Positions 16,159 to 24,265 of a stretch of 33,240 nt of DNA are shown here, piece by piece. The notes beneath the pieces are model-generated. The model ran no database searches, was not told the origin of the DNA, and saw only the letters and a program-made list of their open reading frames with translations. Numbering within the stretch: the stretch's first letter is position 1; every line of letters starts with the position of its first letter. Both the position numbers and the translations under genes were made by a program. This stretch comes from an uncultured Coriobacteriia bacterium. Its GTDB lineage: Bacteria; Actinomycetota; Coriobacteriia; Anaerosomatales; PALSA-660. The DNA lies in NCBI GenBank assembly GCA_903831865.1, contig CAIKZH010000029.1, forward strand, positions 1-33,240, read 5' to 3'.

Positions 16159-16172
16159 GACTCCGCGGAGTC
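16159..16172. terminator. Palindrome between convergent genes
   Basis: GACTCCGCGGAGTC is a perfect 7+7 palindrome 10 bases after the reductase stop, between two convergent genes. There is no T-run and no loop, so a terminator role is only a guess from position. Confidence 0.25.
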
Positions 16173-16232
16173 ACTTCGTCGCCTTGCCCGTGTTCCGCGC
16201 GACCCTGGACCGGACGATCCTGCGGGCCCGCG

Positions 16233-17138
16233 CTACGCCCTCCCCCGGGAGCCGAAGATCGCGATCCGGTCCGTCACCGGGGCATCCTCAGTCTTCAGCC
16301 ACGGTTCCTCGGCGACCATGGGCGTGCAGGGGCCCAGCGTGCAGACACGGATCGCTCGACTCGCCGCCTGCACGTGGAGGGAGTCGAGCACCGATCGCAG
16401 CATGCCGCCGATGAAGGGCGTGAACAGGTAGAAGACAGTGCCGGCCGAGAGGTCTGTCTCGCGCGCGTCCTGCTGCAGGAACGCTGCCCGAGACAGGTTC
16501 AGGGTGCGGGCGCAGCGGCGGGCGCTCTCGACGTACGCGGGCTGCAGTTCGACGCCGACCGCCTCGGCGTCCGTGCAGATCGAGACCAGCAGAGGCACAT
16601 GGCCCAGTCCGGATCCCAGGTCCACGAGCACGTCATGCTCGGTGAGTCCCACGCGGTCCATGAGGTCGAAGATGTGGCGGGCGGGTGTGGGCTGGTAGGG
16701 CACCATCTCCTGGTCGAGCTCGCCGACAGCGGGACCCGGAGGGCTCAGCCGCAGCACGCCTCCGACCAGCACGTCGAGGCTGTCGTAGTGCTCACCGTGC
16801 ACCGGCGTGGTGACGTCACCGGCCGCGCGATGCTTCTCAGCCCATCCCACCAGCGGCGTCGCGCCGGACCCGCACCGGATGCCGCATCTGATCGATCGGT
16901 ACACCGCGCGGTTGGCGCCCTCCAGCCGAGCGCGCACGTCGCGGGCACGCTCGCACAGCGCGAGATCGATCGACGCCGCGTGCGGATCCGCGCTGCGGAC
17001 GTCCGGAAGATCCGCTTCGAGTCGGTCGAGAACGTCGATGCGCTGGAGGAGGCGACCCGGTTCCTCGAGGGAAGGGTCGGCCTCGATCTCCGCGATCAGC
17101 GTCGCGAGTGCGTTCGTCGTCATCAGTGCGCGTCCCAT
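16233..17138 (-). CDS. Class I SAM-dependent methyltransferase
   Basis: A 301-aa protein whose C-terminal half is a Rossmann methyltransferase: DVLVDLGSGLGHVPLLVS (SAM loop), the acidic VGVELQPAYVESARR and FLQQDARETDL. The ordering and the LGSGLGH motif resemble DOT1-like and related families, but the substrate is not evident. The N-terminal half is helical (DPSLEEPGRLLQRIDVLDRLEADL). A conserved-looking CGIRCGSG lies in the middle. Starts are ATG 17138 or ATG 17123; neither has a strong ribosome site. The frame upstream of 17138 is Arg-rich and not protein-like. Convergent with the reductase gene. Confidence 0.85.
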   Translation of the reverse strand: MGRALMTTNALATLIAEIEADPSLEEPGRLLQRIDVLDRLEADLPDVRSADPHAASIDLALCERARDVRARLEGANRAVYRSIRCGIRCGSGATPLVGWAEKHRAAGDVTTPVHGEHYDSLDVLVGGVLRLSPPGPAVGELDQEMVPYQPTPARHIFDLMDRVGLTEHDVLVDLGSGLGHVPLLVSICTDAEAVGVELQPAYVESARRCARTLNLSRAAFLQQDARETDLSAGTVFYLFTPFIGGMLRSVLDSLHVQAASRAIRVCTLGPCTPMVAEEPWLKTEDAPVTDRIAIFGSRGRA

Positions 17139-17205
17139 CGAAGGTCCGAGCTCGGGCGGCGCGAGTGACCGGTCCTCGCCGGTTCGCCGAAGCCTCCCGG
17201 TCCTC

Positions 17206-17211
17206 AGCGTA
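17206..17211 (-). promoter_or_regulatory. Putative -10 element of the 17138 methyltransferase gene
   Basis: The minus strand reads GGAAGCGCTACGCT, the same words found at 26020-26025 and, with changes, at 29089-29094. The hexamer TACGCT is 68 bases upstream of ATG 17138. Confidence 0.4.
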
Positions 17212-17305
17212 GCGCTTCCGTCTTCGTCGAAGGACCCCCTGAGGACCGGGCAGGCCCGGCGCCGTATGCGGAAGGCGCGACGGACGCCGACCTCCGCGAG
17301 GCCGC

Positions 17306-17311
17306 TACGCT
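17306..17311 (+). promoter_or_regulatory. Putative -10 element of the nitroreductase gene
   Basis: CCGCTACGCT on the plus strand puts TACGCT 52 bases upstream of the GTG at 17363, divergent from the methyltransferase promoter about 95 bases away. No clear -35. Confidence 0.35.
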
Positions 17312-17362
17312 GTCCCAAGGTGTCAAAGTGTCGACAGTGGATCCGGCTTGAGGGAGGCAACA

Positions 17363-17872
17363 GTGGACGCGATCGAAGCGATCATGACCAGACGCAGCGT
17401 GCGCTCGTTCGGCGACGAGCCCGTCTCGGACGAGGATGCCGAGATCGTCCTTCGAGCTGCGATGGCCGCGCCTTCGGCGACCAATGAACAGCCCTGGCAC
17501 TTCGTCGTCGTCCGGGACCGCGCCGTCCTGGAGCGGCTCTCGCGAACGACGCCCTATGCGCGGCCCTTGGCGGCTGCCCCACTGGGACTGGTCGTCTGCG
17601 CGGACAAGCGAGCCGTACGCTACCCCGGCTTCTGGGTCATCGACTGCGCGGCTGCCATCGAGAACGCCCTGGTGGCGGCACATGCCATCGGCCTTGGAGG
17701 CGTGTGGATCGGCGTGCACCCCGTGCCGCCCTTCAGGGCCGCCGTGCGTCGCGTCGTGGGGCTCCCGGGTCGCATGGTGCCGCACTCGCTGGTGGCTCTC
17801 GGTCACCCGCAACGCGTGCCGGGACCGGCCGACCGCTTCGACCCGGACCGGCTGCACCCGGACCGGTGGTGA
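17363..17872 (+). CDS. Nitroreductase family protein (169 aa)
   Basis: An FMN-dependent NAD(P)H oxidoreductase of the nitroreductase superfamily. It shows the N-terminal FMN-phosphate motif TRRSVRSFGDEPV, AAPSATNEQPWHFVVV, then AAAIENALVAAHAIGLGGVWIG, the classical helix-and-flavin segment, and SLVALGHPQ near the end. I choose GTG 17363, preceded by AGGGAGG at 5 bases, over the in-frame TTG at 17348, which lies before that ribosome site. The length is that of the compact branch of the family. The substrate is unknown. Divergent from the methyltransferase gene. Confidence 0.92.
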   Translation: MDAIEAIMTRRSVRSFGDEPVSDEDAEIVLRAAMAAPSATNEQPWHFVVVRDRAVLERLSRTTPYARPLAAAPLGLVVCADKRAVRYPGFWVIDCAAAIENALVAAHAIGLGGVWIGVHPVPPFRAAVRRVVGLPGRMVPHSLVALGHPQRVPGPADRFDPDRLHPDRW

Positions 17873-17896
17873 TCGTCCCTCAGTCACTCACTCGTC

Positions 17897-17915
17897 GTCG
17901 GCAAAGACCGCCGAC
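17897..17915. terminator. Hairpin between convergent genes
   Basis: GTCGGC (17897-17902) and GCCGAC (17910-17915) pair perfectly around a 7-base loop, between the nitroreductase stop and the stop of the opposite PAS-like gene. No T-run on either side; a bidirectional terminator is plausible from position. Confidence 0.35.
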
Positions 17916-17921
17916 AGGGGG

Positions 17922-18323
17922 CTAGCGTGTCCGCCGGCGGCGATGTGCCGGCGCGCCACTGGCGGTCGGCCCCTGCGCGGGGCGCCACGCGTTCTCCGCC
18001 AGGACCAGCAGGGCACCCTCGGGCAAGCGGTAGACCGATACGACGATCGCCACGCTTCCCTTGACGGTCGAGACCAGAGCGGTTCGAAGGTGTCGGGCGA
18101 CGCCCGTGGCGGCCACTTCGCGCAGAGCTTCGGGGACTCCCATCGCCTCGGCCATCGGCAGCACCTGGTCGATCGTCATGTCGGCCGCGCAGGGATCCTG
18201 GCCCGAGACGACATGAGAGGCCGCCTCGTTCATCCAAACGACGGTCATCGTCCGCGGATCGACCAGGACCGCCTTCGCCTCCACCGGGCTGCTCAGGTCT
18301 TCAGCGCTTTGCACTTCCCGCAC
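17922..18323 (-). CDS. PAS-like sensor-domain protein
   Basis: A single-domain protein of about 133 aa with a PAS-like opening: AKAVLVDPRTMTVVWMNEAASHVV, then helices (DQVLPMAEAMGVPEALREVA) and beta strands (TVKGSVAIVVSVYRLPEGALLVL). PAS domains bind small ligands or cofactors; no output domain is present. The C-terminus is a short basic tail. The start is uncertain: GTG 18323 directly abuts GGAGGG, GTG 18314 is better spaced from it, and a TTG at 18365 has no ribosome site. It lies between the nitroreductase gene and DUF2277. Confidence 0.72.
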   Translation of the reverse strand: MREVQSAEDLSSPVEAKAVLVDPRTMTVVWMNEAASHVVSGQDPCAADMTIDQVLPMAEAMGVPEALREVAATGVARHLRTALVSTVKGSVAIVVSVYRLPEGALLVLAENAWRPAQGPTASGAPAHRRRRTR

Positions 18324-18396
18324 CCCTCCGCTGCCCTTCAGCCGCAACGCTTGCCCTGCCTTCAAGCGCGTCGGGCGTCAAGCCTCGTTTGCGAGC

Positions 18397-18666
18397 TCAG
18401 ACTCCGAATCTCCGCACCGCGCGTTCGTGTCCCCTCGCAACCTCGACAGCCCGGTCTCTCGGTGGGGCCGTCGTCACGAGCGACTCGAGCAGGGTCGACG
18501 TCGCCCGAGCGATGTCGTCCACCGCGCGACTGAACGCCCGCTCGTTCGCTGCCGATGGCTTTGCGAAGCCGCTGACCTTCCGGACGTACTGCGAGGCGGC
18601 CGCGCGGATGTCACCGTCCGTCGAGGGCGGCTCGAAGTTGTAGAGCACACGGATGTTCCTGCACAT
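18397..18666 (-). CDS. DUF2277 family protein (89 aa)
   Basis: The sequence MCRNIRVLYNFEPPSTDGDI, followed by AASQYVRKVSGFAKPS and VTTAPPRDR, is the characteristic DUF2277 pattern. It is a small family widespread in actinobacteria with no known function. The ATG at 18666 gives the canonical MCRNIR start; the frame is open upstream to 18690 but unlike the family. The ribosome site (AAGGTGG) is moderate. The gene opens the small-protein stretch to the right. Confidence 0.93.
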   Translation of the reverse strand: MCRNIRVLYNFEPPSTDGDIRAAASQYVRKVSGFAKPSAANERAFSRAVDDIARATSTLLESLVTTAPPRDRAVEVARGHERAVRRFGV

Positions 18667-18705
18667 GGCGCCACCTTCAGCTCCGCGCACCGCGGGAAAC
18701 GCTTC

Positions 18706-19065
18706 CTAGAACAGCACCCAGATGAGGATGCCCAGATCGATCGCCGCTCCCACGATGAACTGTGTGTTCCACGTGGCGGCGATCACCACGAGGGAGACCA
18801 CGGCTGACGCGACTCCCAGCGACACGAACCAGGCAGCGGGCACGAGCAGACCCAGGTAGCTCAGCGCGAACAGGCAGAAGCCGACGGTCGCCAACAGAGC
18901 CAGAGCTCGCACGAGAATGCGGACGACCCCGAGCGGCACACGCGCGCGGGTCACCAGCCACGACCGGGCCGGTGCCATCGGGTAGCGCGGATCGTCCGAC
19001 GGCACGAAGTAGGTCACATGGATCAGGCCATGCACCGCCAGGAAGAGTCCCACGACGATCTTCAC
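18706..19065 (-). CDS. Small four-helix membrane protein (119 aa)
   Basis: The protein has about four hydrophobic segments (residues 3-18, 46-70, 72-92 and 98-117) and short loops; one loop holds FVPSDDPRYPMAPARSW. I do not recognise the family. GTG 19065 is the likely start: AGGGGGG lies 7 bases upstream and the first residues VKIVVGLFLAVHGLIHV begin a membrane helix. It is followed at once by other small membrane-protein genes on the same strand, perhaps a loose operon. Confidence 0.8.
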   Translation of the reverse strand: MKIVVGLFLAVHGLIHVTYFVPSDDPRYPMAPARSWLVTRARVPLGVVRILVRALALLATVGFCLFALSYLGLLVPAAWFVSLGVASAVVSLVVIAATWNTQFIVGAAIDLGILIWVLF

Positions 19066-19140
19066 GATCTGCCCCCCTGCGGCACGCCATCGACCTCCGT
19101 CAATGCACACGAGTACGGCGTCGTCCCTGTACCCGCCACG

Positions 19141-19428
19141 CTATGTGAGCAGGTAGACGCATCCGAATGCGACCACGACCCCCGCGACCTGCAGCGCCAG
19201 GATGCGGAGCGCCTCGCTGCGGCATCCTGGGAGCCACCTGGCGGCGAAGAACGCGATCACCGGCACCTGCGCGACCATCAGGAGCTGGAAGATGTGCGCC
19301 GCCGCGCCCTCATCGACCTCATGGGCGATACCGAAGAGCGCGGCATGCCCCACGACCAGCGCGATCGCCGCGACGGACATCGCGAGAGGAACGAGAGCGC
19401 TGGGCTTCCTGATCAGACCGGATGCCAC
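19141..19428 (-). CDS. Small membrane protein (95 aa)
   Basis: Three hydrophobic segments (about residues 11-33, 41-59 and 71-93) separated by short loops, with no known motif. I choose GTG 19428, which follows GGGGTGGG closely; the frame is open to 19467. It is part of the minus-strand run of small membrane proteins between 18706 and 20731. Function unknown. Confidence 0.72.
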   Translation of the reverse strand: MASGLIRKPSALVPLAMSVAAIALVVGHAALFGIAHEVDEGAAAHIFQLLMVAQVPVIAFFAARWLPGCRSEALRILALQVAGVVVAFGCVYLLT

Positions 19429-19512
19429 ATGCCCACCCCTGGCTGGAACCACGTCGCTTCTCGACACCGAGTCACAGCACCTCCGGCCGTCCGGACCTTC
19501 GCGACCTCTGCG

Positions 19513-20013
19513 TCAGCTCGCGGCTCCCGCATCGCCGTTCGACGCAGTGATGATGCCTTCACGTGACTCGGGCGCACCCGACCCGCCGCTGCCGGGATCG
19601 AACAGCGTCTTCACGGACGGGCTCAGCAACACGATGAAGCTGAACACGCCGACGATCGTGCCCCACGGCACAGACAGGCACGACAGGCCCGCCATCACGA
19701 GGCACGCGGTGCGATGCCGCCTCTTCCTGATCCAGAAACCGGTGAGGATCGTCAAGATGCCGACAGCGCCGAAGACGACCATGAAGCCCGCGCCGATCGC
19801 GACGAAGAGCGACGCGATGAAGGCGGGTGGCGGGCCCGCGCTCGACGATGCGGAATCGATTGGAATGGAGGCGAAGAAGATGCCCAGCCCCACGTAGACC
19901 AACCCGTACAGGGCCAGGAAGCACTCGGTCGCACCCAGCACCCAGTAGAAGACCGGCAGCATCCGAAGATGCTCCTCGTCCACGATCAACTGCCGTTCCG
20001 AGTCGGTCACCAC
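19513..20013 (-). CDS. Membrane protein of unknown function (166 aa)
   Basis: The N-terminus is soluble and charged (DSERQLIVDEEHLRMLPVFYW), followed by about four hydrophobic segments with a basic loop WIRKRRHRTACL between the second and third. A soluble Gly/Ser-rich C-terminus follows. The arrangement is common in small actinobacterial membrane proteins but names no function. The start at 20013 is an in-frame GTG. A -10-like TACCAT lies at 20081-20086. Confidence 0.78.
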   Translation of the reverse strand: MVTDSERQLIVDEEHLRMLPVFYWVLGATECFLALYGLVYVGLGIFFASIPIDSASSSAGPPPAFIASLFVAIGAGFMVVFGAVGILTILTGFWIRKRRHRTACLVMAGLSCLSVPWGTIVGVFSFIVLLSPSVKTLFDPGSGGSGAPESREGIITASNGDAGAAS

Positions 20014-20080
20014 GTGAAGCCCCCTTGTCCGAGTGTGTCCTCATGTCATCCGCGTCAGCCGGCTGCGGCTCACCCCTGGG

Positions 20081-20086
20081 ATGGTA
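20081..20086 (-). promoter_or_regulatory. Putative -10 element of the 20013 gene
   Basis: The minus strand reads GGTACCAT about 68 bases upstream of the start codon, in the recurring GGTAnnnT context. No clear -35. Confidence 0.28.
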
Positions 20087-20104
20087 CCAGCACCGTGCGC
20101 CTCC

Positions 20105-20731
20105 TCACGCCGGCCCTTCCTCCCCATCGGTAGCCTCGGGCGAGACGGCGGCTCGCGACCGCAGGATCAGCGCGACACCGAGCGAGACGAGGAAGGCGAG
20201 GTAGGCGAGCGAGCCCAGCCCTTCGGTCCGAGACACGATCTCCAGCGCGGCTGTCGGTGCCGGCGAGACCTGGTACAGCCAGGCGCCGGACTGGACTGCG
20301 GCCGCGACGGCACCGAGCCAGGGGATCCACAACGGGATCCAGCCGGAGTCCGCGAGCCCGACGCACAGCAGGAGCTGTCCCAGGCCGGACAGCGCGACGG
20401 TCGCCACCGCCGAGGCGTCGGTCGGCGAGGGGACCGAGTACCCCAGGGCGATCCCGGCGACCGTGACGAGGAGCGCGGCGACGAACAGGTGTCTCGGGGT
20501 GCCGCTCGGCGCGAGCCGCGCGAATCCATAGGCCGCGAACACGAACAGGGCCCGCCCGGCCCAGACAACGAGCGAGAGGCCGATAGACGCGATGCCTCTG
20601 GGAATGAGGTGACCCGTGCTGACAGCGGCAGTCGAGATCAGCGACAGCTCAAGCTCGACGGGAGCGAGCACGGTGGCGACCGCGAGCAGCAGGGCGACGA
20701 TCCCAAGGCCCCTGGCGTTCCTGGCGGTCAT
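20105..20731 (-). CDS. Multi-pass membrane protein of unknown function (208 aa)
   Basis: Six or seven hydrophobic segments cover most of the protein, which ends in a short acidic tail (EATDGEEGPA). The loops contain nothing diagnostic. The ATG at 20731 follows AGGAGG at 8 bases and places a membrane helix at the N-terminus; the frame upstream to 20830 is Arg-rich and not protein-like. It lies downstream of the DUF2314 gene. Function is not recognisable. Confidence 0.8.
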   Translation of the reverse strand: MTARNARGLGIVALLLAVATVLAPVELELSLISTAAVSTGHLIPRGIASIGLSLVVWAGRALFVFAAYGFARLAPSGTPRHLFVAALLVTVAGIALGYSVPSPTDASAVATVALSGLGQLLLCVGLADSGWIPLWIPWLGAVAAAVQSGAWLYQVSPAPTAALEIVSRTEGLGSLAYLAFLVSLGVALILRSRAAVSPEATDGEEGPA

Positions 20732-20804
20732 GCCCGCGCCTCCTTCGTCGGTCCCGCGCCGCCCGCAGACTCCAGGTCGACGTGGGGGCGTGACGTCCCG
20801 CCGG

Positions 20805-21218
20805 TCAGAACGTGAACGGCACCTCTGCATCGAACTGCGCCCTCTTGTCCGCGCTCAGACGGTCACGGATCACGCGCATGGTGTATCCGCCTACCAGGCG
20901 ACCGTCCTCGACGTACATCCAGTCAGTGATCTGCGGATATGTGAACTCCACCGGCTGCCCGAAGACGAAGCCGGCAAGTGCCGGCTCGCTCGCTATCACG
21001 CCGCGAAGTGTTTCGCCGGAGAAGTCCAGGCCGGAGACCCAGATGCGCTCGAAGCGGGTCCCCTCGATGAAAGCGACGCTCACCAGGAAGGAGTCCTGAT
21101 CGGGCTTCGGGTCCGCGAAGGAGTCGAGGAACTGGCCGATCGACTGTCGCGCGGCGTCGACCGCTGCCTGCAACTTCGCCTCGTCGTCTTCGCCGGCGCG
21201 GATCGTGTCATCTGCCAC
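20805..21218 (-). CDS. DUF2314 family protein (137 aa)
   Basis: A soluble protein ending in the DUF2314 signature ITDWMYVEDGRLVGGYTMRV. Before it are an SFLVSVAFIEGTRFERIWVS strand region and EFTYPQ. DUF2314 proteins have no known activity but are widespread. The GTG at 21218 follows GGGAG at 5 bases. The N-terminus is an acidic helix (DDEAKLQAAVDAARQ). It is downstream of the EFR1 flavodoxin-ferredoxin and may be transcribed with it. Confidence 0.88.
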   Translation of the reverse strand: MADDTIRAGEDDEAKLQAAVDAARQSIGQFLDSFADPKPDQDSFLVSVAFIEGTRFERIWVSGLDFSGETLRGVIASEPALAGFVFGQPVEFTYPQITDWMYVEDGRLVGGYTMRVIRDRLSADKRAQFDAEVPFTF

Positions 21219-21314
21219 AAGTGCTCCCGTCAGTTCGATGGACCGGCGGCGGCGGACCGCCGCGCCTCCCCGTCGACACGCCTACGCGTCCCGGAGCCGC
21301 ACCGCAACGCAGCG

Positions 21315-22106
21315 CTACGCCTCGAGTGTCTCCCGCGTGCGCCGCGACGGGCCCGGATAGTAGGGTCCTCCCCGGAACCTGGCGGTGTAGATCGCGTGCT
21401 GCGGGCACTGGTTGTAGCAGCGCCAGCACCCGTAGCACGCACCCATGTCGAAGACGGGCTTCGGCGACAGGGTGATCGCCCGGTACGGGCATCGCTGCTC
21501 GCACAGGCCGCACTCGGTGCAGAGCTCCGCGTCGACGGACTTGTCCCCCATGTCCTCGCGCGCAGCGGTCCTCGCGCGGGTCCGGGACGCCGCGCTCAGC
21601 AGGCCGATCCGAATGGGCCGACGCGCGACCGCTTCATCGCGCTGAAGCGCGCCCAGCGTCGACGCGAGCCCGTCGATGAAGGTGTCGAACGCGCGCACCC
21701 CACCGCGCGTCGGCTGGCCGGCGAAGCCAAGACGGATCGCGATCATGGGCGGATAGTCCTCGGGCATCCGCAGTGAGTGCCCGCCCAGGACCTCGAACCC
21801 CCGCGATGTCGCGAGGTCGGCCATGTCGCGCAGCGTCCTGCCGCTCATGAACCCGAACGTGTTGAGCAGGAAGACCGGCTTTCCCTGCTGCTGCGGGAGT
21901 CCGTCGATGAAGGTCTCGAAACGCTGAGGCATCCCGCCGAAATCCGTGGGCGCCGCCAGCCCCACGACGTCGTAGGACGCGAGATCGACCTTGGCGTCAT
22001 CGACCACATCGACGAGGTCCAGATCGATCCCCACCCGGGCGGCGAGATGCTCGCAGGCCAACCTCGTGTTCCCCGAGCCGGAGTAGTAGCAGACGACGCC
22101 GCGCAT
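21315..22106 (-). CDS. EFR1-type flavodoxin-ferredoxin fusion (263 aa)
   Basis: An electron-transfer protein with an N-terminal flavodoxin domain (FMN-phosphate loop SGSGNT, residues 9-14; second loop TDFGGMP) and a C-terminal two-cluster ferredoxin. Cluster cysteines are C196, C199, C202, C206 and C224, C227, C230, C234, each in the CxxCxxCxxxC pattern for a [4Fe-4S] cluster. The family (EFR1, ferredoxin-flavodoxin) is typical of anaerobes, with no fixed partner known. The ATG at 22106 follows AGAGGG at good spacing. A lone Mop/TOBE gene lies directly upstream on the same strand, so a molybdenum-related role is possible but unproven. Confidence 0.92.
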   Translation of the reverse strand: MRGVVCYYSGSGNTRLACEHLAARVGIDLDLVDVVDDAKVDLASYDVVGLAAPTDFGGMPQRFETFIDGLPQQQGKPVFLLNTFGFMSGRTLRDMADLATSRGFEVLGGHSLRMPEDYPPMIAIRLGFAGQPTRGGVRAFDTFIDGLASTLGALQRDEAVARRPIRIGLLSAASRTRARTAAREDMGDKSVDAELCTECGLCEQRCPYRAITLSPKPVFDMGACYGCWRCYNQCPQHAIYTARFRGGPYYPGPSRRTRETLEA

Positions 22107-22194
22107 CTCTAGCCCTCTCGTCGGCACGTAGCGGCCCCCCGCCGGCCGGACCGCCGGCACAGCGTCAAGAAGACTCAGGAGCCTTGTTGCGAAC

Positions 22195-22401
22195 CTATTC
22201 CTTGACCGGCAGGACGTTGACCGCCTTGACGACCAGGCTCACCTTGTCCCCGATCTTCAGATCCATCTCGTCGAGCGATTCGGTCGTGAGGACCGACGCC
22301 ATCTCGCAGGGGGCCACGTCGAACTTCACGAGCGACATGATGTCGCCCTTCTTGACCGACTTGACCTCTCCGCGGACCGCGTTGCGCGCTCCGTACTTCA
22401 T
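22195..22401 (-). CDS. Mop/TOBE-domain molybdate-binding protein, molbindin type (68 aa)
   Basis: A single Mop domain: the opening KYGARNAVRGEVKSVKKGDI, then SLVKFDV and SVLTTESLDEMDLKIGDKVSLVVKAVNVLPV. Stand-alone Mop proteins bind molybdate or tungstate as oligomers and serve storage or homeostasis. Length and motif order are canonical. The ATG at 22401 follows AGGAG. No molybdate transporter or cofactor gene is in the window, so its partners lie elsewhere. A -10-like TAGTGT lies at 22441-22446. Confidence 0.94.
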   Translation of the reverse strand: MKYGARNAVRGEVKSVKKGDIMSLVKFDVAPCEMASVLTTESLDEMDLKIGDKVSLVVKAVNVLPVKE

Positions 22402-22450
22402 CGGAAGATCTCCTCTCTCACAGCGAGTCCCGCCTCACCTACACTACCTC

Positions 22451-22963
22451 CTACCCCGACGACGAGCGCAGCGACGCGAACTCGTGGGTGTAGCTCACCA
22501 GACCACCGCCCATTGGCAGCCTGCCGGCGGTGAGCTCGATCGCCTGGAACGCGTCCCCGCCGCCGAACTCACCGGACAGTCCCAGAGCCGAAGCGGGACG
22601 GAACCCGAACCGCGAGTAGTAGGCGGGATCGCCGAGAACGACCGCCCATCCGAAGCCGAGCGCCTCGCACGCGGCGAGCCCCGCTTCGATCAGCTGTGCC
22701 CCTACGCCTCGGCGACGGTGGGATCGGCACACCGCGACGGGAGCCAGGCCGACGCCGACGCTGCCCGATCCCACCGAGACGGGGCTGAAGGCGACGTGAC
22801 CGACCACCTCGCCGTCGAGCCCCGCGACGAGCGACACGGTCAGGTGCCCCGCGCCTCTGAGCCGATCGACGAGGTCCGCCTCCGCCGACGTGGGAAAGCT
22901 CGCGCATTCCACGTCCCGGATGGCGCCGGCGTCATCCTGCCGCTCCGGACGTACGACGATCAC
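22451..22963 (-). CDS. GNAT N-acetyltransferase, YhbS-like (170 aa)
   Basis: A small acetyltransferase. Visible features are the opening VVRPERQDDAGAIRDVECASF, GEVVGHVAFSPVSV, and the acetyl-CoA-binding motif CRSHRRRGVGAQLIEAGLAA (the RRxGVG loop), followed by GFGWAVVLGDPAYYSRFGF, the YhbS-type signature. The substrate is unknown. GTG 22963 follows AGGAGG, which overlaps the stop of the upstream glycosyltransferase gene, so the two are closely coupled. Confidence 0.93.
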   Translation of the reverse strand: MIVVRPERQDDAGAIRDVECASFPTSAEADLVDRLRGAGHLTVSLVAGLDGEVVGHVAFSPVSVGSGSVGVGLAPVAVCRSHRRRGVGAQLIEAGLAACEALGFGWAVVLGDPAYYSRFGFRPASALGLSGEFGGGDAFQAIELTAGRLPMGGGLVSYTHEFASLRSSSG

Positions 22964-22974
22964 CTGCCCACCTC

Positions 22975-24180
22975 CTAGCCCCCAGCGATCAGTCGTTGCG
23001 CGGCGACCATTGCGCCATCGGTGCGCACCGCCTTGGCGACGACGCGGGCGCGTGCCGTGACGGCGGGCCGGAGGGCCTGCTCCAGCGCGTCCGTCAGTGA
23101 CTCGGTGGTCGGGACGACGAGCGGGTGGGCGATTCCGATCCCGAGCTCGCTCACCCGCCGCGCGAAGTAGTGCTGATCATAGTGCTGGGGGATGACGACT
23201 TGTGGTGCTCCAGCGCTGGCGGCAGCGGTCGTCGTGCCTGCGCCGCCGTGGTGCACGACGGCCGCGACCCGTCTGAACAGCGCCTGCTGGTTGACCTCTC
23301 CGACGGCGTGGCAGTCCGGCCCGTCGTCGACGATCGCCAGATCTGCCCAGCCGCGCGACACGATCACGCGGCGACCGAGCGCGCGGGCCGCTTCGACCAT
23401 CGCCGTACCGAGACCTTGAGGCGCGCGGATGCTGCCGAAACCGAAGTAGACCGGTGGCTCGCCGCCCTCGAGGAACTCCTCCAGCTCCGGAGACAGCGGA
23501 CGCTCATCCCTCATGATCCAGGCGCCCGTCTGCAGCACATGCGGATCCCCGGGCTCAGGCCAGGGAGCCAACGTCGGGTCAGCAGCCAGCCAGGGCCTGT
23601 CGGTGAGGATGTGTCCCCGCACGTCGGCCACCGGCGCAAGCCCGACTGCCGCCCGGTGGGCGTTGAGAGAGGGACCCCAGGTCTCAGTCCAGCGCACAGC
23701 ATCCTCGGCCCAGAGCGTGAGATCGTCCGCGGCAGGGTCTTCCGCAGCCCATGCGAGCACTTTCGGCGGCGCGTGGTGGGAGGACGGCAGCGTGATCGGG
23801 CAATACGCCGCGAACACATAGCGGACTCCCATGTGCTCGGCCACCGACCGGGCGGCGATGTTCAGGGCGTTGCCGGCCACGATGACATCGCAGCCTTCGG
23901 CTGCCACCGGTATCGTCTCGAACTGGGTGGCGACTGTGCCCTCGATCATCTGACGTACCTGCTCCGCCGTGGGCTGTGCAGGCAACAGTGATGAACCGGC
24001 TTTCGCCGTCGAGCGAACCTCCGGCCCGAGGGGTACGAAGGGGATCCCGAGGTCCTCGACCCAGTCCCGGAAGTCAGGAGGAGCGCACACGCGTGCTTCC
24101 TCACCAAGCTCCTTCAACTGCAGCGCCAGCGCCACAAGCGGCTGGACATCGCCCCGCGACCCGATCGTCGACAGCAACAC
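22975..24180 (-). CDS. UDP-glycosyltransferase, GT1 family
   Basis: A GT-B fold glycosyltransferase of the type that decorates sterols, macrolides or glycopeptides. It opens with LLSTIGSRGDVQPLVALALQ and ends with the donor-site signature VVHHGGAGTTTAAASAGAPQ, followed by IPQHYDQHYFARRVSELG. The GSIRAPQG loop is also present. GTG 24180 is the likely start, giving 401 aa and the family N-terminus, with AGGAGG just upstream; a TTG at 24222 is the alternative. It is not in a biosynthetic cluster. The acceptor is unknown; a cell-envelope lipid or a xenobiotic are both possible. Confidence 0.92.
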   Translation of the reverse strand: MLLSTIGSRGDVQPLVALALQLKELGEEARVCAPPDFRDWVEDLGIPFVPLGPEVRSTAKAGSSLLPAQPTAEQVRQMIEGTVATQFETIPVAAEGCDVIVAGNALNIAARSVAEHMGVRYVFAAYCPITLPSSHHAPPKVLAWAAEDPAADDLTLWAEDAVRWTETWGPSLNAHRAAVGLAPVADVRGHILTDRPWLAADPTLAPWPEPGDPHVLQTGAWIMRDERPLSPELEEFLEGGEPPVYFGFGSIRAPQGLGTAMVEAARALGRRVIVSRGWADLAIVDDGPDCHAVGEVNQQALFRRVAAVVHHGGAGTTTAAASAGAPQVVIPQHYDQHYFARRVSELGIGIAHPLVVPTTESLTDALEQALRPAVTARARVVAKAVRTDGAMVAAQRLIAGG

Positions 24181-24265
24181 CCTCCTCGGGACTCTCCCTT
24201 GATATGTGTCGGTCTGGCGCAACCCCCTCCCGCCGCCGCGCCGATGGCACCCGCGCGAAGAGCCG

